A stretch of 64,000 nt of DNA from Cohnella laeviribosi DSM 21336 (GCF_000378425.1 NZ_KB899813.1:62001-126000), one strand, 5' to 3'; shown: positions 9,298 through 18,679, counted from the first letter of the stretch. Notes: generated by a model from the sequence alone, not told the origin. Numbers and translations: made by a program.

Positions 9298-10866
9298 TCA
9301 GAGAACGGCGGGACGCTGCAATTGCAGGTGATCCGCCAGCGCCTGCTGGAGCGTTCTTTTCGTGATGGCCTTGTTTTCGAAGGACAGGCCCGACCGGATC
9401 ATCCATTTGACGATCTCCGGCCTCAGCCCCGTAATCACGGTTTGGCATCCCATCATTTTGATCCCGTCGATAATGTTGAACAGCTGGACGATGACCTCGG
9501 ATTCCATCTCCACCACGCCGGAAAGGTCGATGATCAGCATTTCGATGCGGTTGTTGCCGATTTGCGAGACGACTTTGTCTACGATGGTGTTCGAGCGAAA
9601 CAGATCGACGTTGCCGATCAAGGGCAGGATGGACGCTGTCGCCGTTAGCGGAATGATCGGGACGGAGAGATTTTCCACCATCTCCCGCTGCGCGCGGATC
9701 AGATCGTCCTTGAACTGGGAGTAGCTCGTAAAGAGATGGCTGATAAACAGGTCCATCAGTTCGTTAATGCGTTTTTCCAGGATGTAAAATTGCTCCTTGC
9801 TGGTGAGATAGTCGTTCATCTGGTCGTAGTTGTACAGAAAATCCCACAGCACGCGCCGAACGGCCTGAACCCATTCCAGCTTGACGGCCAAAGTCAGGGA
9901 GTGCCTTGCCCAGTTGACCCCTTCCGTCCTGGCGAAGGAAATGACTTCATGCTCCCGGCCTTCGACGACATAAAGCACCAGCCTGTGAGCGTTTTCCAAC
10001 AAATTGATATTGCAAACCTCCAAAATCTCGTCGATCTTCTCCTGCACGTTCACCGCTTCCGTCAGCAGACGTTCTTCGAACGCATTCCGGTTGTGGAGAA
10101 AGAAATCGATCAGGTTGTCCGTTGCGGACTTTTCGAGATTCAACCGGTTCACCTCTGTTCTCTTGCTGTTGCTTAAATCTTTCGGAAACGTGATCGTGAA
10201 GGTCGTTCCAACCCGTTCTTCGCTCTCCACCTTGATGACCCCGTTGTGCTGGTAAATGACCGAAAAGACGAAGGCCAGTCCCATGCCGGTTCCGTTTTCT
10301 TTGGTCGTGAAAAAAGGAGTGCCCAGCATATTCAGCTTCTCCTTCGGAATGCCGCAACCGCTGTCCTGTATGTATATGGTCACTTCGTTCTCCGTAGCCG
10401 ATTGCCCGATGATAATCGTGCCTTCTTCCGGAATGGCTTCGAAGGCGTTTTTGAGCAGGTTGAACAGCGCTTTCTTTAACTGGTTTCGTTTGCCGACGAT
10501 GAAGCTGCCCGGGTCCCGGTAGTTTTTGATGACCGCCACCCGGTAGAACTGATCCTGAAACAACTGCATCAGCGATTCCAATTCCACCGTCAGATCGATG
10601 GACACAAGCGGCTCGTTTTCCAGATCCGGCTTGGACATCTGAAGCAGATTTTGCAAAACGGCGATCGCATTTTCCAATTCCGACTGGGCGATTTCGATAT
10701 ATTTTTTTTCGTTTCGTTCCTTCAACAATTGCAAAAAGCCTTTGACGGCCGTCAGCGGATTTTTGACCTCATGGGCAATTCCCGCCGCGATCTGGCCGAC
10801 CGAAGCCAACTGGCTCAGGTGGACATCGCTTTTGATTTCTTGTTGCGCAATTTCGCTTTTGACCAT
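9298..10866 (-). CDS. Soluble histidine kinase fused to an RsbR-type STAS domain
   Basis: A 522-residue cytoplasmic protein with no membrane segment. The N-terminal half is a complete histidine kinase: H-box (GIAHEVKNPLTAVKGFL), N-box (LFNLLKNAFEAIPEEG), G1 (DSGCGIPKEK) and G2 (ENGTGMGLAF). Residues about 260-400 form an all-helical region like the sensor part of RsbR/stressosome proteins. Residues about 410-515 are a STAS domain (MLIIDLSGVVEMESEV, then GCQTVITGLRPEIVKWMIRSG). The start at 10866 (minus-strand ATG) follows GGAGGAG by six bases; the ATG just before it is the alternative. The gene stands alone, convergent with the exporter cluster. Each half is clear; the physiological role is not known. 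Confidence 0.85.
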   Translation of the reverse strand: MVKSEIAQQEIKSDVHLSQLASVGQIAAGIAHEVKNPLTAVKGFLQLLKERNEKKYIEIAQSELENAIAVLQNLLQMSKPDLENEPLVSIDLTVELESLMQLFQDQFYRVAVIKNYRDPGSFIVGKRNQLKKALFNLLKNAFEAIPEEGTIIIGQSATENEVTIYIQDSGCGIPKEKLNMLGTPFFTTKENGTGMGLAFVFSVIYQHNGVIKVESEERVGTTFTITFPKDLSNSKRTEVNRLNLEKSATDNLIDFFLHNRNAFEERLLTEAVNVQEKIDEILEVCNINLLENAHRLVLYVVEGREHEVISFARTEGVNWARHSLTLAVKLEWVQAVRRVLWDFLYNYDQMNDYLTSKEQFYILEKRINELMDLFISHLFTSYSQFKDDLIRAQREMVENLSVPIIPLTATASILPLIGNVDLFRSNTIVDKVVSQIGNNRIEMLIIDLSGVVEMESEVIVQLFNIIDGIKMMGCQTVITGLRPEIVKWMIRSGLSFENKAITKRTLQQALADHLQLQRPAVL

Positions 10867-11094
10867 CATACGCTCCTCCGATCCGTTCCGAATTTCCAAT
10901 CAAACGGCGTAATGACAACGAAACAGCTTGTTTAAAAAATTCAAAACAATTCTAATTATACATGAACTCAAAAAGAAATTTGTGCCAATTATTGTCTATA
11001 ATATGGATATTTTACCGCTCTAACGGACCTGATTTCCGCCCCGCTATTCGGTTTTGTCGGGAACGCCTTGCGCCAAAATTGTCTTATGTTTAAA

Positions 11095-11123
11095 TAGCGA
11101 TCCCGATGGAGGCCGACTATAAT
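11095..11123 (+). promoter_or_regulatory. Candidate sigma-A promoter of the polyol operon
   Basis: A perfect TATAAT at 11118-11123 has a poor -35 (TAGCGA at 11095, 17-bp spacing), so it may need activation. The 345-base gap from 10867 to 11211 also holds an AT-rich stretch with TATAAT on the plus strand at 10997 and on the minus strand at 10955-10960, which may serve the divergent kinase/STAS gene. No gene is seen in the gap. Confidence 0.45.
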
Positions 11124-11170
11124 GGAAACTGCAAATGAAAGAATCTCCGGCCGGAATCCTTCTTTCATTT

Positions 11171-11186
11171 TTACAAGCGTTTTCAT
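11171..11186 (+). promoter_or_regulatory. Candidate catabolite-responsive element (cre)
   Basis: TTACAAGCGTTTTCAT matches the CcpA box WTGNAARCGNWWWCAW at all positions but one. It lies about 48 bases downstream of the putative -10 element and 25 bases before the GTG of the first operon gene, the position expected for repression by roadblock in the presence of preferred sugars. Confidence 0.6.
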
Positions 11187-11211
11187 CGATTGCCGAAGAG
11201 GGGGATCTGGA

Positions 11212-12786
11212 GTGAAAAGGAAGTTTTCGCCGTTATCGGCCGTATCGATCGTCATGGTCTGCGTCATGCTCGCGCTCAGCGCTTGCTCCTCGTCTTCGAA
11301 TTCGCCGGGTCAAGCTTCAGCGCCGTCTGCAAGCGCTGCCACGACACCCGCGGGCGGAACCGCCTCGGGGGCGACGTCCGAAGCGCCGTTCGAAGGATGG
11401 GTCGAAGGGCTGCCGAAGATCGAAGCGCCCGCAGGATTTAACTGGCGGCAGTTCGAAGGAACGAAGCTGAACTTCATCTCCGAGAATACGCCGCCATCCT
11501 CCGCCCTTGCCGCCAACATTCGTATTTTTGAAGACGCGACGGGCATCGAGGTGAACATCGAGCAGAGCAACCTCGATCTGGTAGCCGAGAAGGTCGGGCT
11601 CGACTTCAATGCGAAAAACGCCAACTATCAGATCATCTACGCCGACCCGTACCAGATTTTGACCAAGCATTCCCGCAACCTGGTGGACCTGAACACGTTC
11701 AACAACGATCCGTCGCTGCCCCATATTCCCGGCGGAACGGAGGACTTCATCGAAAGCCAGCTTCAGGCCGACGGCTACATGGGCGACACCGAGCATCTCT
11801 ATACGCTGCCCTACGACAGCCCGACGATGGTTCTGGCCTACCGCAAGGACGTATTCGACAAGTACAAAGATCAATTCATGAAGGAAAAAGGCTACGACTG
11901 GACGCCTTCCGCCAACCTGACCTGGGAGCAGTATTATGAAATCGCTTCGTGGATCAACGAAAAAGTCAAAGCCGGCGTCATCACCGAAGTGAAGTACGGT
12001 TCCGGCCACGAAGCGAAGCAGCACGACGCGCTGCAATGCGATTTCAGCAACGTGCTGGGGGCATACGGCGCCGATTATTTCGAAGGGGAGAATCTCGGCA
12101 GCGTAGGCGCGGCCAAACCGGGCAAATCGCTGCTCACGTCCCCCGAAGCGATCGAAGCGGCCAAAATGTATAAGAAACTGCTGGAAGTCGCGGCTCCGGG
12201 CAGCACGACGTGGGACTGGACGGGCGTCGCGGAAGCGTTCGCGGCGGGCGAGCTGGCGATGGCGCCGATCTTCCACGAGAACAACGCCATGTTCGAAGAC
12301 GAGACGAAATCGAAAGTCGCGGGCAAGGTGGCATGGTCCGTTTTGCCGAAGGGACCGAAGCGCAGCGCCAACCTGTTCGGCGGAACGGGAATCGGCATCA
12401 GCAAATACGCGAGCGAAAAGGAACAAAAAGCGGCTTGGCTGTTCCTCGTCTGGGCGACTTCTCCGCAAGCGCAATATATGATTTTGAAATCGAAAGAAGC
12501 CGGTTCGACGCCGACCCGCCATTCGGTCTACAACCTGCCCGACGTGCAAAAAGGGATGGAGCCGGGAACGGAAGAGTCGAAAGCGATGCCGAACCTGCTG
12601 CCGATGAAGGCGGTTCTGGAAGCGTGGAAGCTGGAGAACGTGTACATGCGTCCGAAAGTTCCGCAATGGCCGCAAGTGGACACGATCATCTACACCGAGC
12701 TGTCCAAGATGCTGTTTAACAAGCAATCGCCGGAAGACACGATGAAGACGATCGCCAAGAAGAGCGACGAAATTACGGGAGCTTAA
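11212..12786 (+). CDS. ABC sugar/polyol-binding lipoprotein
   Basis: A 524-residue extracellular solute-binding protein (family 1) anchored to the membrane by lipid. GTG 11212 starts a classic lipoprotein signal: VKRKF, hydrophobic core, lipobox LSAC with the acylated cysteine at about residue 27, then a Ser/Pro/Ala linker. The frame is open to ATG 11122, but the GTG has the GAGGGGGA site and puts the signal peptide at the N terminus. The body (KLNFISENTPPSSALAANI, MAPIFHENNAMF, GGTGIGISKYA) fits polyol- and sugar-binding proteins. It heads the operon with two permeases and dehydrogenases, so a sugar alcohol is the likely ligand. Confidence 0.9.
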   Translation: MKRKFSPLSAVSIVMVCVMLALSACSSSSNSPGQASAPSASAATTPAGGTASGATSEAPFEGWVEGLPKIEAPAGFNWRQFEGTKLNFISENTPPSSALAANIRIFEDATGIEVNIEQSNLDLVAEKVGLDFNAKNANYQIIYADPYQILTKHSRNLVDLNTFNNDPSLPHIPGGTEDFIESQLQADGYMGDTEHLYTLPYDSPTMVLAYRKDVFDKYKDQFMKEKGYDWTPSANLTWEQYYEIASWINEKVKAGVITEVKYGSGHEAKQHDALQCDFSNVLGAYGADYFEGENLGSVGAAKPGKSLLTSPEAIEAAKMYKKLLEVAAPGSTTWDWTGVAEAFAAGELAMAPIFHENNAMFEDETKSKVAGKVAWSVLPKGPKRSANLFGGTGIGISKYASEKEQKAAWLFLVWATSPQAQYMILKSKEAGSTPTRHSVYNLPDVQKGMEPGTEESKAMPNLLPMKAVLEAWKLENVYMRPKVPQWPQVDTIIYTELSKMLFNKQSPEDTMKTIAKKSDEITGA

Positions 12787-12888
12787 ACCGAGAGGTTGAC
12801 AGGCTTCGGGCACAGGGCTTGCTGCAACAGGATGAAGAAACGGGGAGCGCTGTGCCCGAACGCCCGATGGGGAAAGGAGGCTGCCGAT

Positions 12889-13815
12889 ATGCCGCAATGG
12901 ACGCGAACGATCGACCGGGCAAGCGCTGCGGCTGCGGCTGTTCGTCCGCACAAGCGGGCGAAATGGAACCGTACGGAGTTTTGGATGTTGCTGCCTTCCA
13001 TGATCGTGCTGGCGCTCATCAGCATTTTTCCGTTTTTCTTTATGATTTACGCCAGCCTGATGGATTACAGTCTGTCCCTGGATGAGCCGGTGTTTGCCGG
13101 TTTGGACAATTGGCGCCGGATCTTGACGTCGGAAACCTTTTGGCATTCGTGGGGAAGAACGGCCGTCTTCGGCGTGTCCGGACTTGTGCTTCAACTTGCC
13201 GTCGGCGTGCTGGTGGCTTTGCTGATGTACTATATTCCGAAGGGACGCAACCTGATTTTGACGCTGTGGATGCTGCCGCTGTTCGTCGCGCCGGTGGTGG
13301 CGGGACTGCTGTGGAAGTATTTGCTGGACCCGACGTACGGACTGTACGACTGGGTGCTCAAGCAATTCGGCTTGAATACGCAAATTCTCGGGGATGTGTC
13401 TACGGCCATGCCCGCGATCATCCTCATGGATATATGGGAATGGACGCCGCTGATTACGCTGATCGTGTTGGCCGGACTGCAATCCGTGCCGACGGAGCCG
13501 CTGGAAGCCGCCGAAGTCGACGGGGCCAGCGGGTTGCAAAAAATCCGCTATATTTTGCTGCCGATGGTGCGGCGCATGATCGTGGTCAGCCTGCTGATCC
13601 GTTCCATGGACATTTTGCGCTATGTCGATACCATTACGATTACGACCGAGGGCGGCCCGGCCGATTCGACGAAGACGATCGGCTACTATCTGATGCAGGT
13701 GGCGTTCCGCTTCCAGGACATGGGAACCGCTGCCGCGCTCGGACTGACGATGCTGGTCGTCACCATCATCATGGGCAATTTCTTCGTGAAAATCATGAAG
13801 AAAGGAGAGGACTAA
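12889..13815 (+). CDS. ABC sugar permease (MalF/UgpA type)
   Basis: A 308-residue inner-membrane permease with about six segments and the cytoplasmic EAA loop (EPLEAAEVDGASGLQKIRYI) that contacts the ATPase. ATG 12889 is set by AAAGGAGG upstream; an earlier in-frame start would overlap the intergenic leader. It pairs with the permease starting two bases after its stop. The operon has no ATPase, so a shared MsmX/UgpC-type ATPase encoded elsewhere is presumably used. Confidence 0.92.
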   Translation: MPQWTRTIDRASAAAAAVRPHKRAKWNRTEFWMLLPSMIVLALISIFPFFFMIYASLMDYSLSLDEPVFAGLDNWRRILTSETFWHSWGRTAVFGVSGLVLQLAVGVLVALLMYYIPKGRNLILTLWMLPLFVAPVVAGLLWKYLLDPTYGLYDWVLKQFGLNTQILGDVSTAMPAIILMDIWEWTPLITLIVLAGLQSVPTEPLEAAEVDGASGLQKIRYILLPMVRRMIVVSLLIRSMDILRYVDTITITTEGGPADSTKTIGYYLMQVAFRFQDMGTAAALGLTMLVVTIIMGNFFVKIMKKGED

Positions 13816-13816
13816 C

Positions 13817-14644
13817 GTGGCGCTCAAGCGAAAAACACTGTATACCGCTCTCTACATTCTCATGCTTGCGGCCATGGTTTGGGCCCTCATGCCGATCGTG
13901 TGGATGGTGCTGTCATCGGTCAAAACGCAGGTCAACATGTTCTCGATGCCGCCCAAATTTTTCTTTACGCCGACCTTTATTACGTACCGGGAGATGTTCG
14001 GGGAAGGCGGCAACTTCGGGGAGTTTCTCAGCAACAGCGTCATCGTGTCGCTGGCGACGACTGTATTGTCCGTCGTGCTGGGGCTGATGGGAGGCTTTGC
14101 GCTGGCCCGCGGCAATTTCAAACGCGAGAACAACATCTCGTCGTGGATTATCAGCACCCGGATGGCGCCGATTCCGGCCGTTATTTTGCCGCTGTATCTG
14201 ATGTTTGCCAAGGCGGGGCTGATCGGCACGACGGTCGGGTTGATTTTCGCCTATACGACGTTCAACTTGCCGTTTGCGCTCTGGATGATGGCGACCTTCT
14301 TCAAGGATGTGCCGGTCGATCTGGAGGAAGCCGCCATGATCGACGGCTGCAGCAAATTCGAAGCGTTCCGCCGCATTGCCGTTCCCACCGCGGCGCCCGG
14401 CATTGTCGCGACGGCGATTCTGTGCCTGATGTTCTCGTGGAACGACTTCGCGTTTGCGTCGGTGTTCTCCGGACGGGGCACGCAAACGGTTCCCGTGGCG
14501 GCCTCGCTGCTCATTTCGCAGCACGGCATCCAATGGGGCCAGGCCATGGCGACGGGGACGATCATCATTATGCCGATGGTCATCTGCGGCTTGGCGGTGC
14601 GGAAGTATCTGGTCCGCGGTTTGTCGATGGGAGCGGTCAAATAA
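13817..14644 (+). CDS. ABC sugar permease (MalG/UgpE type)
   Basis: A 275-residue permease and second half of the transmembrane pore. About six hydrophobic segments are seen, and the EAA loop reads DLEEAAMIDGCSKFEAFRRI near residue 175. It starts at GTG 13817, preceded by AGGAGAGG overlapping the end of the partner gene. It is followed 19 bases later by the dehydrogenase gene. Confidence 0.92.
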   Translation: MALKRKTLYTALYILMLAAMVWALMPIVWMVLSSVKTQVNMFSMPPKFFFTPTFITYREMFGEGGNFGEFLSNSVIVSLATTVLSVVLGLMGGFALARGNFKRENNISSWIISTRMAPIPAVILPLYLMFAKAGLIGTTVGLIFAYTTFNLPFALWMMATFFKDVPVDLEEAAMIDGCSKFEAFRRIAVPTAAPGIVATAILCLMFSWNDFAFASVFSGRGTQTVPVAASLLISQHGIQWGQAMATGTIIIMPMVICGLAVRKYLVRGLSMGAVK

Positions 14645-14663
14645 TTCGCAAGGAGGAATTGGC

Positions 14664-15755
14664 ATGTCCAGCAATACTTATGCGCAAGCGTTGCCCGATT
14701 TGCCGGACGTCATCCGGGCGGCCGTGCTGACGCGGCCGATGCAGGTGGAGATTCGGGAGGTTCCGATGCCCAAGCTGCGTCCCGACGAAGTGCTGGTCAA
14801 GGTGATGGCGGTCGGCGTTTGCGGCTCCGATGTGCATTATTACGAGCACGGCCGGATCGGGCCTTACGTGGTGAAGAAGCCGCTCATCCTCGGACACGAA
14901 TGCTCGGGCATCGTCGCCGCCGTCGGTTCGGAAGCGACGCGGTTCAAGCTCGGCGACCGCGTGGCGATCGAACCGGGCGTCACGTGCGGCAAGTGCGACG
15001 CCTGCAAGGCGGGACGCTACAACCTGTGCCCGCACGTGCAGTTTTTGGCGACGCCGCCGGTGGACGGCGCATTCGTCCAATATATCGCGATGCGGGAGGA
15101 CTTCCTGTTCCCGATTCCGGATTCGCTTTCCTTCGAGGAAGCGGCGATGAACGAGCCGTTCTCGGTCGGCATTCACGCGGCGAAGCGGGCCGGTCTGCAG
15201 CCCGGTTCCACCGTGGCGATCATGGGCATGGGCCCGGTCGGCCTGATGGCGGTCGTGGCGGCCAAAGCGTTCGGCGCCGCCAACATCATCGTCACCGACC
15301 TGGAGCCGATCCGGCTGGAAGCGGCGCTTCGCCTGGGCGCGGCGCATGCGATCAACATCCGAGAGGAAGATCCGCTGGAAGCGATCAAGCGGCTGACCGG
15401 CGGCGTCGGCGTGGATTACGCGTTTGAAACGGCGGGCAATCCGAAGGCGCTGCAGACCGCGCTCTTGTCGCTCCGGCGCGGCGGCAAGCTGACCATCGTC
15501 GGACTGCCGCAGCAGGACGGCATCGAGCTGAACGTGCCGTTTATCGCGGACAACGAGGTGGATATTTACGGCGTGTTCCGTTACGCCAACACGTATCCGC
15601 AGGGCATCGCCTTTCTGTCTTCGGGCATTGCCGACGTGCCCTCGCTGATTACCGACCGCTACCCGCTGGAGCAGGCGGGCGAAGCGCTGGAGAGGGCCAG
15701 AACGAACAAGAGCGGCAGCCTGAAAGTGATGGTGTACCCGAACGGGCAGCCCTGA
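14664..15755 (+). CDS. Zinc-dependent polyol dehydrogenase (sorbitol/xylitol dehydrogenase type)
   Basis: A 363-residue medium-chain dehydrogenase that would oxidise an imported sugar alcohol to a ketose with NAD+. Catalytic zinc ligands are visible in VGVCGSDVHYYEHG and ILGHECSG. The structural-zinc cysteines lie in CGKCDACKAGRYNLCP. The Rossmann motif is MGMGPVGLM, followed by the coenzyme-specificity aspartate in IIVTDLEPIR. AAGGAGG precedes ATG 14664. The close match to GutB-type enzymes and the operon context support a polyol, but sorbitol, xylitol and arabitol cannot be told apart. Confidence 0.92.
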   Translation: MSSNTYAQALPDLPDVIRAAVLTRPMQVEIREVPMPKLRPDEVLVKVMAVGVCGSDVHYYEHGRIGPYVVKKPLILGHECSGIVAAVGSEATRFKLGDRVAIEPGVTCGKCDACKAGRYNLCPHVQFLATPPVDGAFVQYIAMREDFLFPIPDSLSFEEAAMNEPFSVGIHAAKRAGLQPGSTVAIMGMGPVGLMAVVAAKAFGAANIIVTDLEPIRLEAALRLGAAHAINIREEDPLEAIKRLTGGVGVDYAFETAGNPKALQTALLSLRRGGKLTIVGLPQQDGIELNVPFIADNEVDIYGVFRYANTYPQGIAFLSSGIADVPSLITDRYPLEQAGEALERARTNKSGSLKVMVYPNGQP

Positions 15756-15814
15756 TATCGTAAGCGATCCGGCTTTTTCCCGGTCGATCCCTACTGGTGA
15801 AGGAGGAATGCAAG

Positions 15815-16591
15815 ATGAACGTAATGGAGCAGTTTCGGCTGGACGGCCGCGTGACCATCGTGACCGGCGCCGGCATGGGGCTTGGCCGGGCGATGGCGCT
15901 TGCGCTGGCGCAGGCGGGATCGCATATCGTCATCGCCGACATTCGGGCGGATGAGGCGCAGGAAGCGGCGAACGAAATCCGCTCCTGCGGCGTCGAAGCG
16001 ATCGTCGTGCAGACGGACGTGACGGACGAAGCGCAGGTCGAGGCGCTGATCCGGCAAGTCGAGGAACAATACGGCCGCCTGGACGTGCTGGTCAACAATG
16101 CGGGGATCGTGCACAAGGATCGTGCGGAGGAATTGCCGTACGAAACGTGGAACCGCGTGATGAACGTCAATCTGAACAGCGTGTTTCTGATGTCGAAGGC
16201 GGCGGGGAAGGTCATGATCCGGCAAGGCAAAGGCTCGATCATCAACATCTCGTCCATGTCGGGCCTGATCGTCAATACGCCGCAGCCGCAGGCGGCCTAC
16301 AATGTCTCCAAGGCGGGGGTCATTATGCTGACCAAGAGCCTGGCATCCGAATGGGCGCCGCACGGCGTGCGCGTCAACACGATTGCGCCCGGCTACATGA
16401 AGACGAAGCTGACGGAACCGTATTTCGCCGCCGGAGGCGAGATGATCGACAAGTGGCTGGCTATGACCCCGATGGGCCGGCCGGGCGTTCCGCACGAGCT
16501 GGGCGGCATTGCGGTCTACCTTGCTTCGGACGCTTCCTCCTTCGCCACGGGCGGCGTGTTCACGATTGACGGGGGCTATACGATTTGGTAG
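15815..16591 (+). CDS. Short-chain dehydrogenase/reductase (SDR)
   Basis: A 258-residue classical SDR: cofactor motif TGAGMGLGRA near residue 18, NNAG near 93, catalytic serine in ISSMSG and the YNVSK tyrosine-lysine pair near residue 160. The acidic residue after beta-2 (IADIR) suggests NAD(H). ATG 15815 follows AAGGAGG by eight bases. As second oxidoreductase of the polyol operon it may act on a different hydroxyl or on a related alditol. The substrate is not determinable. Confidence 0.92.
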   Translation: MNVMEQFRLDGRVTIVTGAGMGLGRAMALALAQAGSHIVIADIRADEAQEAANEIRSCGVEAIVVQTDVTDEAQVEALIRQVEEQYGRLDVLVNNAGIVHKDRAEELPYETWNRVMNVNLNSVFLMSKAAGKVMIRQGKGSIINISSMSGLIVNTPQPQAAYNVSKAGVIMLTKSLASEWAPHGVRVNTIAPGYMKTKLTEPYFAAGGEMIDKWLAMTPMGRPGVPHELGGIAVYLASDASSFATGGVFTIDGGYTIW

Positions 16592-16657
16592 CGCAATGCC
16601 TGGCGGGAACGCCAGCAATCCGCAATTTTGCCAACTATTTTGAAGTCGGGTGACACC

Positions 16658-18679
16658 ATGTACAAGCTCGGCCGATTGCTTAGTGCGATTGTCTCCCAGA
16701 ATATTTCCGTATTGATCGTCGTGGGCATCTTCCGCGCCTTGTTTGGCGTGTACGGATGGTTCCCCGACGATCGTCTTCATCTTCTGGTCTGGCCGCTGCT
16801 CAATTGGTTTGTGCCGGTTTTGTTCGCGTATACCGGCGGACAGCTGATCGGCGGCAAACGGGGCGGCGTGGTGGCCGCGACGGTCATCTTCGGCATGTCG
16901 CTGGCCAGTTCGGTGACGATGATTTTCGTCGCGCTCGTGCTGGGACCGGCCATCGGCTGGCTGGTGAACCGGATCGACCGGGCGATGGAAAACCGGCTGC
17001 CGGCGGGGTTTGAGCTGTTGATGTCCAATTTCGTTCATGCCGCGATCGCCACGGCATTGGCGGCCGTTTCGTTTATTTATGTCGGCCAGAGCCTGTCGAG
17101 CCTGATCCGGGACCTCAACGAATGGCTCATTCATGCGGCCAACTCCGGCTGGCTTCCGGTGTCCGCGTTCGTGATCGAAACGGCCAAGGTGATGTTTCTG
17201 AACAATGTGGTCAATTACGGCATTATGGGACCGCTCGGCATTTCGCAAATCCACGATTTGAGCAAGTCGATTTTTTTCTTGCTGGAAGCCAATCCCGGAC
17301 CGGCGATCGGCATGCTGCTGGCGTACTGGCTGAAATCGACCGGCGAGCGGCAAAAAAGCGCCCGGACCGCTTTGACCATCCATGCGTTGGGCGGCATTCA
17401 GGAGGTTTATTTCCCGTATGTGCTGATGAGGCCCGTTCTGATTGTTCCGCTCATTGTCGGAAGCATGGCCGGCATCGCCGTCTTTCAATATATGGATGCG
17501 GGGCTTGCCGCTATCGCTTCGCCGTCCAGCCTGTTTTTGATTGCCGCGCTTTCGCCGCGGGACGATCTGATTCCGATTATGGTCGGCATTGCGGTTTCGG
17601 CGGCGGCTTCGTTTGCGGCGGCGTACATGCTGGTGAATGCGAAATCGGAAATGCCCCACGAGGTGATGGACAACCGTGAAGCCAACGTCATTCAGCGTCT
17701 GCAGCACGTTCGGCAGTGGGACGATCTCAAGGCCGCGCCCCGTCCCGTATGGCGTCTCCGGTTAAGGCCGGGCCGGGACCGGCCAAGCCCGATCTCCGGC
17801 GGCGATGCGGCGAAAGCGGCGGCTAAAAGCGAGGATCGGCCGCCATCCGGTGAGACCGATGCCGGGAAGCCGCAATCGCCGGCCGTCGTCCAAGCCTCCC
17901 GCCCGATCCGCATGATTTGCTTTGCCTGCGATGGGGGGCTGGGCTCGAGCGCGATGGGGGCGGCGATGCTGCGCAAGAAGCTGAAGGCCGAAGGCATGGA
18001 CGAGACGGTCAAGGTCGTTCACGCCTCGCTGGACCATATCCCGAAGGCGGCCGATCTGGTGATCACGCATCGCTACTTGCTCGGCCGTGCCGTTGCCGCG
18101 GCGCCCGGCCGCGAGTATTTGGCGATGGATTCGTTTACGGATTCGTCGTTCCACGAGTCCATTCTCGACCGTCTGCATCAGCAGCAGACGTACGCCGTCC
18201 CGGAGGAGCGCGTCTATCTGGTCTGCGAAGCCGTTTCGTTGGCCGATGCGGCAAGACAAGCCGTCGCGCGGCTGGTCCGGCAAGGTCTCGCGTCCGAGGC
18301 CGCGCTGGACCGTTCGTCCGCCGGACGAATCCGGACGGAGCGGCTTCAGCAGGGAATCGCGCTGGCGATTGTAAGCGATTGCGGAACGGGAGCCGGAGCG
18401 AAGGGAGAAGCCGTTGTGCTGCAATTTCCGGAAGGCGTATCCGGCCCCGAAGGCAGGCTGTATGTGATGGTCGGCATCGCCGGCTCCGATCTGCCTTTCC
18501 GCAAATGGTTGGCTTCGAGAACCGAGACGGCGGGGCTGCGCGGCTTGGGCGCCATCCAGGCGCTGCGGACGGCCCGCAGCCCGAAGGAGCTGCTGGATGC
18601 GGTCCGAAGCGCCGGCGCCGCTGCCGCCGCCGGTCAGGGCGGACATTTTGCAATTCCCAATATAGGAGGCCCGGAATGA
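16658..18679 (+). CDS. MtlA-like PTS protein EIICB with a degenerate EIIA domain
   Basis: A 673-residue relative of the mannitol permease EIICBA. Residues about 1-335 are the membrane EIIC domain (YTGGQLIGGKRGGVV, SIFFLLEANPGP, EVYFPYVLM). A Pro/Ala-rich linker follows, then EIIB with its phospho-cysteine near residue 424 (FACDGGLGSSAMGA) and DLVITHR. The last about 150 residues align with EIIA (LQFPEGV, KELLDAV), but the phospho-histidine motif IA(V/L)PHGT is replaced by GIALAIVSDCGTG and the second histidine (NNEH in E. coli) by DLPF. EIIC also has NVVNYG for NAINHG and GGIQE for GGIHE. Phosphate must come from another EIIA, or the protein is no longer a normal PTS permease. TTG 16628 is an alternative start. 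Confidence 0.85.
   Translation: MYKLGRLLSAIVSQNISVLIVVGIFRALFGVYGWFPDDRLHLLVWPLLNWFVPVLFAYTGGQLIGGKRGGVVAATVIFGMSLASSVTMIFVALVLGPAIGWLVNRIDRAMENRLPAGFELLMSNFVHAAIATALAAVSFIYVGQSLSSLIRDLNEWLIHAANSGWLPVSAFVIETAKVMFLNNVVNYGIMGPLGISQIHDLSKSIFFLLEANPGPAIGMLLAYWLKSTGERQKSARTALTIHALGGIQEVYFPYVLMRPVLIVPLIVGSMAGIAVFQYMDAGLAAIASPSSLFLIAALSPRDDLIPIMVGIAVSAAASFAAAYMLVNAKSEMPHEVMDNREANVIQRLQHVRQWDDLKAAPRPVWRLRLRPGRDRPSPISGGDAAKAAAKSEDRPPSGETDAGKPQSPAVVQASRPIRMICFACDGGLGSSAMGAAMLRKKLKAEGMDETVKVVHASLDHIPKAADLVITHRYLLGRAVAAAPGREYLAMDSFTDSSFHESILDRLHQQQTYAVPEERVYLVCEAVSLADAARQAVARLVRQGLASEAALDRSSAGRIRTERLQQGIALAIVSDCGTGAGAKGEAVVLQFPEGVSGPEGRLYVMVGIAGSDLPFRKWLASRTETAGLRGLGAIQALRTARSPKELLDAVRSAGAAAAAGQGGHFAIPNIGGPE

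Noticed and set aside
10980-11002. Sigma-A promoter TTGTGC...TATAAT upstream of the polyol operon
   Set aside because: The boxes are only 11 bases apart, too close. Only the -10 at 11118 is kept as a candidate.
11317-13827. 836-codon minus-strand frame opposite the ABC genes
   Set aside because: Antisense shadow of a binding protein and permease; composition is Arg/His-rich and it has no start signal.
15791-17707. Long open frame on the minus strand opposite the SDR and PTS genes
   Set aside because: It is antisense to two well-supported genes, has a low-complexity His/Arg/Gln-rich product typical of antisense frames in GC-rich DNA, and shows no ribosome site.
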